A DNA stretch of 64,000 nt, taken from NCBI RefSeq assembly GCF_006716345.1, contig NZ_VFOX01000002.1:992001-1056000 (forward strand). The letters are read 5' to 3'. Made by a program: the position numbers and the translations under genes. Numbering within the stretch: the stretch's first letter is position 1; each line of letters starts with the position of its first letter. Source of the stretch: Microbacterium saperdae. Lineage in GTDB: Bacteria; Actinomycetota; Actinomycetes; Actinomycetales; Microbacteriaceae. The notes beneath the pieces are model-generated. The model had not been told where the DNA came from. It was given only the letters and a program-made list of their open reading frames with translations, and made no database searches. Below are positions 1 to 8,610 of the stretch, one piece after another.

Positions 1-1
1 G

Positions 2-2521
2 CCTCCGACCGACCGAGCGGTCGAACAATCGGTGCCTGCGCCGACCGAGGAGCCGACTGCTCCGTCTGCGCAGCTCGCGCCCCTCGCGGCGGCGCCCGCC
101 GTGCTGCTCGCCGACGATTTCAGCCGGACTGCGTCGGCCGGGTGGGGGCGGTCCGACAACGGACTCGCCTACTCGTCCTGGTCATCACGCACCACGGTTG
201 CGAGCATCGACGGGGAAGCCGCGTCGATCGCCCTCAACCCGGGTGAATCCGCGTACCTGACGCCGCGTGACGTGCAGGCGGCGGACATCCGGATCTCATC
301 CGACATCCGCCTGGAGGCTGCGGGCGGACGCAGCTATTACGCCTACACCACACGTGTGCAGCGAGACGGATCCGCCTACCGCCTGCGTATCTTCACCGAT
401 GCCGACGGCAAGGTGCAGTTGTCGGTCCTGCGCAGTGTGAAGGGGGTGGACACCGAGCTCAAGTCGATCGCTGTCCCCGTCACGCTGCTCGGCGACGACT
501 GGTACACGTTCGACGCCACGGTGACAGGAACAGACGCGGTCGCCTTCGAGGCGCGGATCACGCCGAAGGGCGACACGCCCGGGGCGCCCCAGCTCACCGT
601 GACGGACCGTTCCGCCGCCCGTCTGTCGGCAGCCGGCGGTCTGGCGGTCTGGGGCTATGCGTCCAGCAGCGCCAAGAGCCAGACCGTCCTCCAGCTCGAT
701 TCGCTCACCGCGGTCGCCGCGAAGACACCGCTGAGCGGCGAGGTGACGCCGGCGCCCGAACCCGAGCCGCAGCCGGAACCGCAGCCGGAACCGCAGCCTG
801 AACCGCAGCCCGAACCGCAGCCCGAACCGCAGCCCGAACCGCAGCCCGAGCCTCAGCCGCAGCCCGAGCCCGAGCCGCAGCCGGAGCCCGCGCCGAACAC
901 CTCGCGCGGCGCGGCGACCGTGGGAACCGCGTCGTACGCCGTCCCGCAAGGGGCCGTGTACGTGAACCGGTCCTCGAACGCCACGACGCAGGACGGCAAG
1001 GCGGCGACGCCGTTCCGCACGGTGCAGGCCGCGGTGGACGCATCGCCTGCCGGTTCCACCATCGTCATCCGCGCCGGTGAGTACCACGAGTCCGTCGAGG
1101 TGCCGTTCAACAAGACGCTCACGATTCAGGCGTATCCCGGTGAAGCGGTCTGGTTCGACGGCTCGACACGGGTGTCCTCGTGGAGCAAGTCCGGCTCGAC
1201 CTGGGTCAGCGGCGGATGGAAGGCCGAGTTCAGCGACGACATGCTCAACGGCAACGCCAGCTGGTTCGTCGACCCGAAGTATCCGATGGCGAACCATCCC
1301 GACATGCTGTTCATCGACGGTGTCGCGCAGAAGCAGGTCGCGTCTGCCGACCAGGTCGTCGACGGCACGTTCGCCGTGGACTACGCCGCCGACCGCCTCA
1401 TCCTGGGCACGAACCCCGAGGGGCGCCAGGTGCGGGTCAGCGACCTGGGACAGGCGCTCAACGTGCGCTCGGCGAACTCGGTTCTCCAGGGATTCGGAGT
1501 GCGTCGGTATGCGACGTCGTACGACGTGCTCGGCACCGTGCGCATGCACAACGTCGGGACGACGCTGCGCGATCTGGTGATCGAGGACAACGCGACCATC
1601 GGGCTCTTCGTCGGCAACGACAGGGCCACGGTCGACAACCTCACGATCCGGCGCAACGGCCTGCTCGGGTTCTCACTCACGACGGCGTACGACTCGAAGG
1701 TCTCGGACTCGCTGTTCACCGACAACAACGTGGAGCATTTCAACGGTTCCCCGGTTGCGGGCGGTATCAAGGTGACGCGTTCGCGCGGCGTGGTGATGAG
1801 CAACGTCGACACGAGCCGGAACATCGGCAGCGGTACCTGGTTCGATGAATCCTGCTTCGACGTGAAGATCGTCGACGTCACGTCGAACGACAACACGGAG
1901 ATCGGTATCCACGCCGAACTGTCATCTCAGGTGACGATCGCGGGAAGCCAGGCGTTCAACAACAAGGAGGGCATCCGCATCTTCGACACCGAGAACGTGC
2001 TCGTCACGAACAACGATCTCGGCAACAACTCCCGTCATGACATCAACCTCATGCAGGATGAGCGGCGCCAGGCCACGCATCGCGTGGGACGCGATCCGCG
2101 CGTGAGCGGCGTCGACTCGACGGTCACGTGGATCACGCGCAACATCACGATCCGCAACAACGTGTTCGGGGCAGGCGGGCCGCGCGCCATCTTCGCTCAC
2201 GATACGGCGACCGGACGGGCAGTGGACACCTGGAACCTGGTGATCGACGGAAACCTGTTCAGCAGCAGTGCCGCGGGTGGCCCGTCCATGGTGACGTGGG
2301 GCGGATCCGGCAACGTGTACGAGTCCTTCCAGACTCCGCAGGCGCTGGCATCGGCGAAGAACCCGTCGTGGCGCAACGCCATGACGTCGAAGCCGGAGGC
2401 GTTCGACGCGATGGCTGACGACGTCGCGGCGAACTCCTCGATCGCCCGACCGCTCACATCGACCGTCGCCACGCTGCTCGGCGTCGCGAACGGCGTGGTG
2501 CAGCTCGGCAGCGGCCGCTGA
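2..2521 (+). CDS. Secreted right-handed parallel beta-helix protein, 5' partial
   Basis: The frame is open to the left edge, so the true start lies outside the window; the GTG at 32 is probably internal. From the N-terminal side there is a roughly 200-residue module (about nt 110-730, beginning [13 protein letters not shown]) that recurs twice in the giant protein at 9778. A Pro-Glu-Gln linker encoded by a 12-bp repeat follows (nt 754-891). A C-terminal half of about 520 residues has the [11 protein letters not shown] and IRNNVF type short strands of pectate-lyase-like parallel beta-helices (DUF1565/beta-helix group). Such folds bind or cleave acidic polysaccharides, but no catalytic residues can be assigned here. 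Position beside glycosyltransferase and exopolysaccharide genes suggests modification or binding of the exported polymer (inference). No C-terminal membrane anchor or LPXTG motif is seen. A strong hairpin follows the stop. Confidence 0.8.
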   Translation, partial: PPTDRAVEQSVPAPTEEPTAPSAQLAPLAAAPAVLLADDFSRTASAGWGRSDNGLAYSSWSSRTTVASIDGEAASIALNPGESAYLTPRDVQAADIRISSDIRLEAAGGRSYYAYTTRVQRDGSAYRLRIFTDADGKVQLSVLRSVKGVDTELKSIAVPVTLLGDDWYTFDATVTGTDAVAFEARITPKGDTPGAPQLTVTDRSAARLSAAGGLAVWGYASSSAKSQTVLQLDSLTAVAAKTPLSGEVTPAPEPEPQPEPQPEPQPEPQPEPQPEPQPEPQPEPQPQPEPEPQPEPAPNTSRGAATVGTASYAVPQGAVYVNRSSNATTQDGKAATPFRTVQAAVDASPAGSTIVIRAGEYHESVEVPFNKTLTIQAYPGEAVWFDGSTRVSSWSKSGSTWVSGGWKAEFSDDMLNGNASWFVDPKYPMANHPDMLFIDGVAQKQVASADQVVDGTFAVDYAADRLILGTNPEGRQVRVSDLGQALNVRSANSVLQGFGVRRYATSYDVLGTVRMHNVGTTLRDLVIEDNATIGLFVGNDRATVDNLTIRRNGLLGFSLTTAYDSKVSDSLFTDNNVEHFNGSPVAGGIKVTRSRGVVMSNVDTSRNIGSGTWFDESCFDVKIVDVTSNDNTEIGIHAELSSQVTIAGSQAFNNKEGIRIFDTENVLVTNNDLGNNSRHDINLMQDERRQATHRVGRDPRVSGVDSTVTWITRNITIRNNVFGAGGPRAIFAHDTATGRAVDTWNLVIDGNLFSSSAAGGPSMVTWGGSGNVYESFQTPQALASAKNPSWRNAMTSKPEAFDAMADDVAANSSIARPLTSTVATLLGVANGVVQLGSGR
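754..891 (+). repeat. 12-bp tandem repeat coding a Pro-Glu-Pro-Gln linker
   Basis: About ten degenerate copies of a 12-bp unit (CCGCAGCCCGAA and single-base variants) encode a PEPQ-type linker between the N-terminal module and the beta-helix of the surface protein. Near-identical central copies suggest expansion by slippage. Such rigid linkers are common in wall-spanning proteins of Gram-positive bacteria. Confidence 0.85.
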
Positions 2522-2528
2522 CGATCGG

Positions 2529-2573
2529 ACTCCGACCCCGCCAGCGCCCCCGGGGCGTCGGCGGGGTCGGAGT
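2529..2573 (+). terminator. Hairpin after the beta-helix gene, no U-tract
   Basis: A perfect 14-bp stem, ACTCCGACCCCGCC paired with GGCGGGGTCGGAGT, surrounds a GC-rich loop that can itself pair. It begins 7 bases after the stop. There is no T run, so it is either a non-canonical terminator or a 3'-end protecting structure. Confidence 0.55.
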
Positions 2574-2604
2574 GCGTGGGGCCGCGGTGTCGCCCTCCAC
2601 CCGG

Positions 2605-2610
2605 CACAAT
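2605..2610 (+). promoter_or_regulatory. Candidate -10 of a leaderless transcript (glycosyltransferase 2617)
   Basis: CACAAT followed by six bases and the GTG start at 2617. This geometry is repeated at many starts in the window and puts the transcription start at or next to the start codon. Confidence 0.5.
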
Positions 2611-2616
2611 GGAGTC

Positions 2617-3765
2617 GTGACAGATGACACGCGTGCGCCCTACCTCCTCGTCCACGCGGGCTGGGAGCTGTTCGGCTCCGACCGGATGCTCTTGGAGAGC
2701 GCGATCGGGCTGAAGGAAGCGGGCCAGCGGGTGGTCGTGGCGTTGCCTGAGCGCGGCCCCCTGGTCGCTGCCCTCCACCAGGCGGGTGCCGAGGTCCTGC
2801 TGCCGCCGACGTTCGCGCTGCGGAAATCCGCTCTGCGCCCTCGGAACTGGCTGCGGACGGCGCGCGACGCCATCCGGGGCACGGCGGCGGCCGTGGCCAT
2901 CATCCGCAGGCTCCGTCCCCGAGCCATCTACGTCAGCACGATCGTGCTGCCGGTCTGGCCGGTGATCGGACGGCTCCTGCGCGTGCCGACCGTGACGCAC
3001 GTGCACGAAGCCGAAGCCGGTGCGCCGCGCCTGGTCAACGTCCTCCTCTACGCGCCGCACCTCGCCTCGCACGGTCTGATCGTGAACAGCGAGTTCACGC
3101 TGCGCACGGTCGGGGGGAGCATCCCGGCGCTCGCACGCCGTGCCACCGTGATCCCCAACGGTGTCGCCTCACCCGTCGATGCCCCGGCACCCCGCGCGCA
3201 GCTCGACGGGCTCCGGGTGGTCTACGTCGGGCGCATGTCGCACCGCAAGGGCCCGGATGTCGCGGTCGAGGCCGTGGGGCTGCTGAACGCGCGAGGCGTC
3301 GACGTGGATCTGCATCTGATCGGGGCCGCTTTCGCAGGGAATGAGGCCTTCGAGGAGACGCTCACGCACCGCATCGATGAGCTGTCGCTGACCGATCGGG
3401 TGACGCATCATGGTTTTCGGTCCGACATCTGGCCCGTGCTGGCCGCGGCGGATGTCGTCGTCGTCCCCTCCCGCCAGGATGAGTCCTTCGGCAACACCGC
3501 GGTCGAGGGGATCCTCGCGGCGCGCCCGGTCGTGGCAAGCGACATCGCCGGTCTGCGAGAGGCCGTCGGGGAATATGACTCCGCCGTCTTCGTCGCGCCG
3601 GGTGATCCGGAGGAGCTGGCGGCTGCCCTCGCCGCCATCGTCTCGGATTGGCCCTCGTTCCAGGCGAGCGCTCAGACGGACCGAGAAGCCGCGCTCACCC
3701 GCTTCGCCCCGGACGCGTATCGGAAGGCCGTCGCTGCCCTGATGCAGGGGATCGCGCGCGACTGA
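2617..3765 (+). CDS. GT-B glycosyltransferase, family 4 type
   Basis: A 382-residue cytoplasmic glycosyltransferase with the two-Rossmann GT-B layout. The acceptor half begins LLVHAGWELFGSDRM. The donor half begins near residue 200 (RVVYVGRMSHRKGPD) and includes the GT4-type loop DESFGNTAVEGILAARPVVAS, whose acidic residues contact the nucleotide sugar in this family. It probably adds one sugar of the surface polysaccharide repeat; donor and acceptor cannot be read from sequence. GTG at 2617 is preferred over the upstream in-frame ATG at 2572 because a -10-like hexamer lies six bases before it and the domain homology starts just after. It lies downstream of the beta-helix gene and converges with the phosphatase gene. 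Confidence 0.88.
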   Translation: MTDDTRAPYLLVHAGWELFGSDRMLLESAIGLKEAGQRVVVALPERGPLVAALHQAGAEVLLPPTFALRKSALRPRNWLRTARDAIRGTAAAVAIIRRLRPRAIYVSTIVLPVWPVIGRLLRVPTVTHVHEAEAGAPRLVNVLLYAPHLASHGLIVNSEFTLRTVGGSIPALARRATVIPNGVASPVDAPAPRAQLDGLRVVYVGRMSHRKGPDVAVEAVGLLNARGVDVDLHLIGAAFAGNEAFEETLTHRIDELSLTDRVTHHGFRSDIWPVLAAADVVVVPSRQDESFGNTAVEGILAARPVVASDIAGLREAVGEYDSAVFVAPGDPEELAAALAAIVSDWPSFQASAQTDREAALTRFAPDAYRKAVAALMQGIARD

Positions 3766-3795
3766 TCTCCGAGACGGACGTCTCAATACCGGGTC

Positions 3796-4527
3796 TCAGA
3801 CCGTCGGCGTCTTCTGCTTCTTCTGCTTCTTGTGCTTCTTCTTGTCGGGCACGGGCACGGGCTGCGGCGACGGCGTCGTCGGAGCATCGAGGAACTCGAC
3901 GGCCTGACGGTGGAGCTGCTCGACGTCCGCGACGGTCGAGGCCAGCATGGCGTGGTGCGCGCGTGCGGACCCGTGATGCGCATCCGGGATGTCGTACGGA
4001 TTGCGCCGACGCTTTCCCCACAGGCTCCGCCGCGCCAGCGGGAGGGCGATGAAACCCCGTCGTGCGTGCAGCACTTCCGCATAGAGCTGGAGGCCGCGCG
4101 CTTCGACGGCCGACGACGCGAACTCCGCCATCCGTTCGAACTCGTGCGGCTGCACCGGCTCCTTGCCGAGGTAGGCCGCCTCGCGAAGCGTGAAGGTGCG
4201 TGATCGCACTTCCGGCACCAGCGCTGCCACCGCGGAGCGCTCGGCGCGACTCGCCGTGAGGATCAGATCGGCCGCACGCAGGTCCTCGGCATCGATGCCG
4301 GCGGGGCGGTGCGTTTTCGTGAGCGCGGCCGCCTCGGTGCCACCGGCCGCCGCGACGAGCGAGGCGGAGACGGTGCACATCTCGAGCGCACCGGTGCCCA
4401 CTCTGGTGCCCGCGCTGGAGATCTCCCAGCCATCCGCGTGGCTCGACGCTCTCAAGGCGCCTTCCATCAACGGGGAGCGGCAGACATTGGCTTCGCAGAC
4501 GAAGATCAGTCTGTGCGTCACGTGCAT
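3796..4527 (-). CDS. Low-molecular-weight protein tyrosine phosphatase
   Basis: A 243-residue protein with the LMW-PTP P-loop VCEANVCRSP: nucleophile Cys11, Arg17, spacing C-x5-R. The general-acid loop appears as DIPD near residues 179-182. It should dephosphorylate the tyrosine autokinase encoded divergently at 4642, the usual Wzb/Wzc or CpsB/CpsD pairing in polysaccharide export; that partnership is inferred from position. Two things are unusual: it is longer than the usual ~150-180 residues, and it ends in a lysine-rich tail (residues 226-243) that could bind acidic membrane lipid or the kinase. Start ATG at 4527, with a 114-bp divergent region between the two genes. It converges with the glycosyltransferase at 2617. 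Confidence 0.88.
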   Translation of the reverse strand: MHVTHRLIFVCEANVCRSPLMEGALRASSHADGWEISSAGTRVGTGALEMCTVSASLVAAAGGTEAAALTKTHRPAGIDAEDLRAADLILTASRAERSAVAALVPEVRSRTFTLREAAYLGKEPVQPHEFERMAEFASSAVEARGLQLYAEVLHARRGFIALPLARRSLWGKRRRNPYDIPDAHHGSARAHHAMLASTVADVEQLHRQAVEFLDAPTTPSPQPVPVPDKKKHKKQKKQKTPTV

Positions 4528-4574
4528 CCCCCATCACGGAACCGTCGACTCCGGCCCGATCTACCAAGATAGGC

Positions 4575-4580
4575 GATAAT
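4575..4580 (+). promoter_or_regulatory. Candidate -10 for the tyrosine kinase transcript
   Basis: GATAAT is the best -10 match in the divergent region. Exactly six bases later there is an ATG (4587) that opens a 22-codon frame overlapping the kinase start, so this looks like a leaderless start for a small upstream ORF. Confidence 0.5.
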
Positions 4581-4586
4581 GAGCCG

Positions 4587-4655
4587 ATGGCGAATCGCGA
4601 GACGACGCGTCGCACATTGTGTCGAGGGGATACGGGGACACATGACTTTGCATGA
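4587..4655 (+). CDS. Putative 22-residue leaderless upstream ORF overlapping the kinase start
   Basis: ATG six bases after the GATAAT hexamer opens a frame encoding MANRETTRRTLCRGD and seven more residues. It stops with TGA at 4653-4655, 14 bases inside the kinase gene (ATG 4642) and in a different frame. If translated, it would couple or compete with kinase initiation. The only support is promoter geometry and overlap; codon usage cannot be judged over 22 codons. Confidence 0.3.
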   Translation: MANRETTRRTLCRGDTGTHDFA

Positions 4656-6027
4656 CTACATCCAGTCGCTCAAGAGCCATTGGATCGTGATCGTCCTCCT
4701 GGCGATGGTCGGAGGAGGGTCGGCGTACGCGTACTCGCAGTTCGTGGACCCCGAGTATCGAGCCGCCGCGCAGGTCATGGTCATCGCGACGCGGGGTGAG
4801 AACACCAGCGAGCTGTTGCAGGGCTCGAACTACGTGCAGAGCCTGGTGCAGACCTACACGATCCTGGTGACGTCGCCCACCGTCCTCGATCCGGTCATCG
4901 AAGATCTGGGGCTCGACGAGACCCCCAACCGCCTCGCGCGCCGGGTCGATGTGAACGTCCCCTTGAACACCGTCGTGATCGAGATCGGCGTGACGGATGC
5001 CGATGGCGAGAGCGCGCACAACACCGCGAACGCGATCGCCAAGGAACTCGCCGACGCGGTGCGCAACGTCTCGCCGGTGAGCGCCGATGGCGAGCCCGCC
5101 GTGCGCATCGAGACGATCTCTCCGGCGCGCATACCGACGGTGCCGGTGTCGCCGAACACGCGCAACAACGTCATCCTCGGCGTAGCGGCCGGGCTGTTCG
5201 CCGGCGTCGTCTTCGCCGTGCTCCGCCGGCGTCTGGCCACCCGTCTCACCACTGCCCGGTCGCTCAGCGAGGTCACCGATGTCGCCCTTCTGGGGGAGAT
5301 TCCCGAGGCATCGGACAACCAGACCATCGCCCGCGTCATCCGCTCGCAGCCGGACGGCCGCGTCGCCGAGGCCATGCGCCAGGTGGCCGCGAGCCTCAAG
5401 TTCGTCGACGTCGACAAGAACCGGCGCGTCATCCTCGTCACGTCGTGCTCCGCGCAGGAGGGCAAGTCCTCGGTCAGCCTCGGACTGGCGCTCACGCTCG
5501 CCGAGGGCGGTCGCTCGGTGCTCTTCATCGAAGCCGATCTCCGCCGACCGAGCACCGCCAGATACACCCAGCTCGAAGGCGCCGTCGGTCTGACCACCGT
5601 GCTCATCGGTGACGTCGAACTCGCTGAGGCGGTTCAGGAATGGGGGCGTCCCGGTCTCGACATCCTCACCGCGGGTGCACAACCCCCGAACCCGGGCCAG
5701 CTGCTCTCGAGCGGGGGACTTCACCGCGTCGTCGAAGCCGCGCGCGACTCCTACGACTACGTCATCATCGACACCGCCCCGGTGCTGTCGGTCAGCGATG
5801 CACTGTGGTTGTCGACCATGGCGGACGGCACGCTGTTCGTCGTGCGGGCCAATCGCACCAAGGGTGCGGACCTCAGCCGCGCGCTCAGCTCGCTGGAGTC
5901 CACCAGGACCCCGGTGCTCGGCATCGTGTTCAACGGAGTCAAGGGAGCTGCCAAGAGCCCGTACTACACGGACGATCGCGCGAAGGGCTTCTTCTCCCGG
6001 CGTCTGCTGCGCAGCTCGCGGGGGTAG
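4642..6027 (+). CDS. Polysaccharide co-polymerase / tyrosine autokinase (Wzc/CpsCD-like)
   Basis: A 461-residue fusion of a chain-length-determinant (Wzz-type) domain and a bacterial tyrosine kinase. Transmembrane segments lie near residues 14-31 and 177-195, flanking the extracytoplasmic Wzz region. The cytoplasmic kinase has Walker A SAQEGKSS (about 271-278), Walker A' LFIEADLRRP (about 294-303) and Walker B VIIDTAP (about 374). The C-terminal tail has only a Tyr-Tyr pair (SPYYTDD) rather than a long tyrosine cluster. It should control polymer length and export through cycles of tyrosine phosphorylation, with the phosphatase at 4527 as antagonist (inference). ATG 4642 follows a purine-rich GAGGGGA and starts the typical MTLHDYIQSLKSHW N-terminus; the in-frame ATG at 4579 overlaps the -10. 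Confidence 0.9.
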   Translation: MTLHDYIQSLKSHWIVIVLLAMVGGGSAYAYSQFVDPEYRAAAQVMVIATRGENTSELLQGSNYVQSLVQTYTILVTSPTVLDPVIEDLGLDETPNRLARRVDVNVPLNTVVIEIGVTDADGESAHNTANAIAKELADAVRNVSPVSADGEPAVRIETISPARIPTVPVSPNTRNNVILGVAAGLFAGVVFAVLRRRLATRLTTARSLSEVTDVALLGEIPEASDNQTIARVIRSQPDGRVAEAMRQVAASLKFVDVDKNRRVILVTSCSAQEGKSSVSLGLALTLAEGGRSVLFIEADLRRPSTARYTQLEGAVGLTTVLIGDVELAEAVQEWGRPGLDILTAGAQPPNPGQLLSSGGLHRVVEAARDSYDYVIIDTAPVLSVSDALWLSTMADGTLFVVRANRTKGADLSRALSSLESTRTPVLGIVFNGVKGAAKSPYYTDDRAKGFFSRRLLRSSRG

Positions 6028-6032
6028 GCGCC

Positions 6033-7367
6033 GTGAACTCCCTCCTCGCCCTCGGCGCCCGCGCGCTGACGATGGTGATCTCGCTCGTCTGCGGCGTGAT
6101 CACGACACGGATGATCCTCGGAGAGACGGACATCCAGCACTACGCGCTCTATTCGTTGCTGATCACGATCCCGTCCCTGCTGACGTTCACGGATCTGGGC
6201 AGTGGAGCGGTCCTCGTGAACGCCGTGGCCACCAGCGACGACATCCGCACCGATCGCAAGCTGCGTCTGCAGATCACTTCGGTCGGCCGCGTCCTGTTGA
6301 TGTTCGCCACCGGACTGATGATCGTCAACACGGTGCTGCTGGTGACGGGCGGCTGGCGGGCGCTCTTCGGTGACGCCGGAACGATCCCCGGCGCGGCGCT
6401 CGCCGCGTTCCTCTGCATCACGCTCTTCAGCCTGTCGATCACGCTGGGCGTCTGGTTCCGGATCCTCCTCGGTCAGCGTCGCAACCATCTGGTGATCCTC
6501 GTGCAGGGGATGATCTCGCCGGTCACCTTGGGTGGCGTGTGGCTCATGCTCACCTTCGGGGGGCGGGACTTCGACTCGTACCTGGCGATCGCCTCCTACG
6601 GGGCGTCGTTGTTCTCGGCGATCGTCGGCTTCCTCCTGGTGACGCGATCCACGTCGCCGCTGATCCCGGATTCCCTGCGGATGGTGCTGCGCTGGCGGCG
6701 GGTGCCGGGGGTGCGGGTGATGGATGTCGGGTGGCCGATGCTCGCCCAGATGGTGACCTACCCGATCGCGGTCGGATCTCAGCGCTACGTGCTCGCGCAG
6801 TTCGGGACGCCGGTCGATGTCGCCGAGTACGGCGTGGCCGGGCAGGTGTTCTTCGCGCTGAACGGCCTCGTGATGGCAGCCGGTGTCGCACTGTGGCCGC
6901 AGTTCGCGCGTCTCCGGCACAAGGGCGAGCTCCGCCGCGGTCCCTACCTGCTGTCGGTGATCTTCGCCGGTGCGATCGCCGCCGCCACGTTCATGGTGTG
7001 GTTCGTGTCGCCGTGGCTGTTCGAGTTCATCACGCAGGGCGAGCTCGAGGTGCGCACCCTCACGATCCTCGCGTTCGGCTGCATGATCATGCTCACGGCG
7101 GCCGTGTATCCGCTGGGCATGTTCATCATGGACAAGCCGGGCATCCGCTTCCAGGTCATCCCGACCCTCGCGATGGCGGCGGTCAGCATCGTGCTGTCGG
7201 TCGTGCTGACCCCTCTGATCGGCATCGTCGGACCGCTGCTCGGCGTGTCCTTCGCGCTGATCGTGTGCCAGATCATCCCGTACTCGATCTACATCCACCG
7301 GCATCGAGAGCGTCTGCTCGGGGCGCAGGGCGAGCCCAGCGCCGAGGAGCCGGCCGAGGTCGGTTAG
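6033..7367 (+). CDS. Polysaccharide flippase (Wzx/MATE-type)
   Basis: A 444-residue polytopic membrane protein with about 12-14 hydrophobic segments, starting NSLLALGARALTMVISLVCG, a typical first helix of the polysaccharide-biosynthesis/MOP flippase group. It should move lipid-linked repeat units across the membrane. GTG 6033 lies six bases after the kinase stop, so the two are probably co-transcribed and translated together. The frame stays open far upstream but only overlaps the kinase gene in another frame. The 3' end overlaps the convergent glycosyltransferase gene by 4 bases. Confidence 0.85.
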   Translation: MNSLLALGARALTMVISLVCGVITTRMILGETDIQHYALYSLLITIPSLLTFTDLGSGAVLVNAVATSDDIRTDRKLRLQITSVGRVLLMFATGLMIVNTVLLVTGGWRALFGDAGTIPGAALAAFLCITLFSLSITLGVWFRILLGQRRNHLVILVQGMISPVTLGGVWLMLTFGGRDFDSYLAIASYGASLFSAIVGFLLVTRSTSPLIPDSLRMVLRWRRVPGVRVMDVGWPMLAQMVTYPIAVGSQRYVLAQFGTPVDVAEYGVAGQVFFALNGLVMAAGVALWPQFARLRHKGELRRGPYLLSVIFAGAIAAATFMVWFVSPWLFEFITQGELEVRTLTILAFGCMIMLTAAVYPLGMFIMDKPGIRFQVIPTLAMAAVSIVLSVVLTPLIGIVGPLLGVSFALIVCQIIPYSIYIHRHRERLLGAQGEPSAEEPAEVG

Positions 7368-8551
7368 CCGGGCCAGTCGGTCTCGGTGCGGCGCGCGCGA
7401 CGTGCCGTGGGATGAATCGAGCCGCCAGCGGCGATGCGGATCGCCAGATCCTCGTAGGCCGTCGTGACGTCGCCCCAGGAGAACGCCTCTGCCGCGCGCT
7501 GACGCACGGATGCCGATGCCGTCGACACGGCGTCGGCGTCAGCCTCGGCGGCATCGAGCGCCCGCGCGACGTCGGCAGGCTCCCCGAAGAACCATCCCTG
7601 CTCGTCGAGGACTTCGCGGTTGAAGACCACATCGAATGCGATGACCGCGGTGCCGGCCCCCATGGCTCGCAGAAGCGAGGGGTTCGTCCCGCCCACCGAG
7701 TGCCCATGCAGGTAGGTGTAGGCATGGTGGTAGAGCGCATCGAGCAGGCCCTGGTCGTACACTCCGCCGAGCAGTCGGATACGTGGATCCGACGCGGCGA
7801 TGCGGTCGATCTCCGCGGTGTACTCGGCGGCGTAGGGCGCGGAACCCACGACCACGAGGGGCTTGGACGCGCCGGAGGCCGCATACCCCTCGACGATCTC
7901 CCGAACATGATTCTCGGGTTCGAAGCGTGCCACGACCAGGTGATAGCCGCCCGGCTCGAGGCCCAGGGCGGTGATGCCGTCGGTCGGCGCCTCATCGAGC
8001 AGCGGGGCGCCGTAGCGGATGAGCTCGCTGTCGACGCCGTACTGGTGGTCGTAGTAGTCGGCGATGCCGGGGGCGTCGGCGATGATGGCGTCCGCCGTAC
8101 GCACGCCGAACGTCTCGGCCCAGCGGTAGTACGCCTTGCCGCGCGATCCCCACTTCGAGCGACGCCACTCCAGGCCGTCCATGTGCAGCGCCACCGGGAT
8201 GCGCCGGGCGCGCAGCAGAGGAAGGAACGGCGAGTTCGCCGCATTGAAGACGAACGCGGCGTCCGGGCGCCCCTTGGTGACGGAGTGCAGAGTCGACAGT
8301 GCGGTGTGGCTCAGCGTCTCGAGCGCCTTCTGGCGGACAGCCGGAAGAGTGACGCGGCGCATGCCGAGATAGCTGTCGCCGACCGTTCCCGCGTCGCGTC
8401 CGTAGACGAGGACCCGGTGGCCGCGATCGACCAGACGGCGGCCGACCTCCTCCACCGCCGTCTCGAACCCGCCGTACGCGGCGGGGATCCCGCGCGTTCC
8501 GATCAGGGCGATGCGGAGCGATGGCGTCGATGAAGTCGAGTCGGAGCGCAT
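7364..8551 (-). CDS. DUF1972-type glycosyltransferase (rhamnosyltransferase-like)
   Basis: A 395-residue GT-B enzyme beginning RIALIGTRGIPAAYGGFET, the signature of the DUF1972 N-terminal domain found in rhamnosyltransferases of Gram-positive polysaccharide loci. The C-terminal donor domain includes GGTNPSLLRAMGAGTAVIAF. The sugar it transfers is not determinable. ATG 8551 is chosen over the 54-codon longer frame because homology starts about 11 residues downstream and a CATACT hexamer lies six bases before it. It is divergent from the glycosyltransferase at 8611 across 59 bp. Confidence 0.88.
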   Translation of the reverse strand: MRSDSTSSTPSLRIALIGTRGIPAAYGGFETAVEEVGRRLVDRGHRVLVYGRDAGTVGDSYLGMRRVTLPAVRQKALETLSHTALSTLHSVTKGRPDAAFVFNAANSPFLPLLRARRIPVALHMDGLEWRRSKWGSRGKAYYRWAETFGVRTADAIIADAPGIADYYDHQYGVDSELIRYGAPLLDEAPTDGITALGLEPGGYHLVVARFEPENHVREIVEGYAASGASKPLVVVGSAPYAAEYTAEIDRIAASDPRIRLLGGVYDQGLLDALYHHAYTYLHGHSVGGTNPSLLRAMGAGTAVIAFDVVFNREVLDEQGWFFGEPADVARALDAAEADADAVSTASASVRQRAAEAFSWGDVTTAYEDLAIRIAAGGSIHPTARRARRTETDWPG

Positions 8552-8557
8552 CGCATC

Positions 8558-8563
8558 AGTATG
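8558..8563 (-). promoter_or_regulatory. Candidate -10, leaderless, gene starting at 8551
   Basis: CATACT on the minus strand, six bases before ATG 8551. The identical hexamer and spacing occur before the glycosyltransferase start at 16453, suggesting the two are expressed alike. Confidence 0.5.
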
Positions 8564-8598
8564 CCCGAGCCGACGCGCCGGCTCCTGATGCGTCCCGC

Positions 8599-8604
8599 TA
8601 TCCT
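8599..8604 (+). promoter_or_regulatory. Candidate -10, leaderless, gene starting at 8611
   Basis: TATCCT, six bases, then GTG 8611. It faces the promoter at 8558-8563 within a 59-bp divergent region. Confidence 0.5.
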
Positions 8605-8610
8605 GAGGCG

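Noticed and set aside
754..891. Tandem repeat as a CRISPR array
   Set aside because: Units are 12 bp, in frame, without spacers, and encode a Pro-rich linker.
296..1549. Long minus-strand frame opposite the beta-helix gene
   Set aside because: Composition typical of antisense GC-rich frames; the plus frame shows clear beta-helix repeats.
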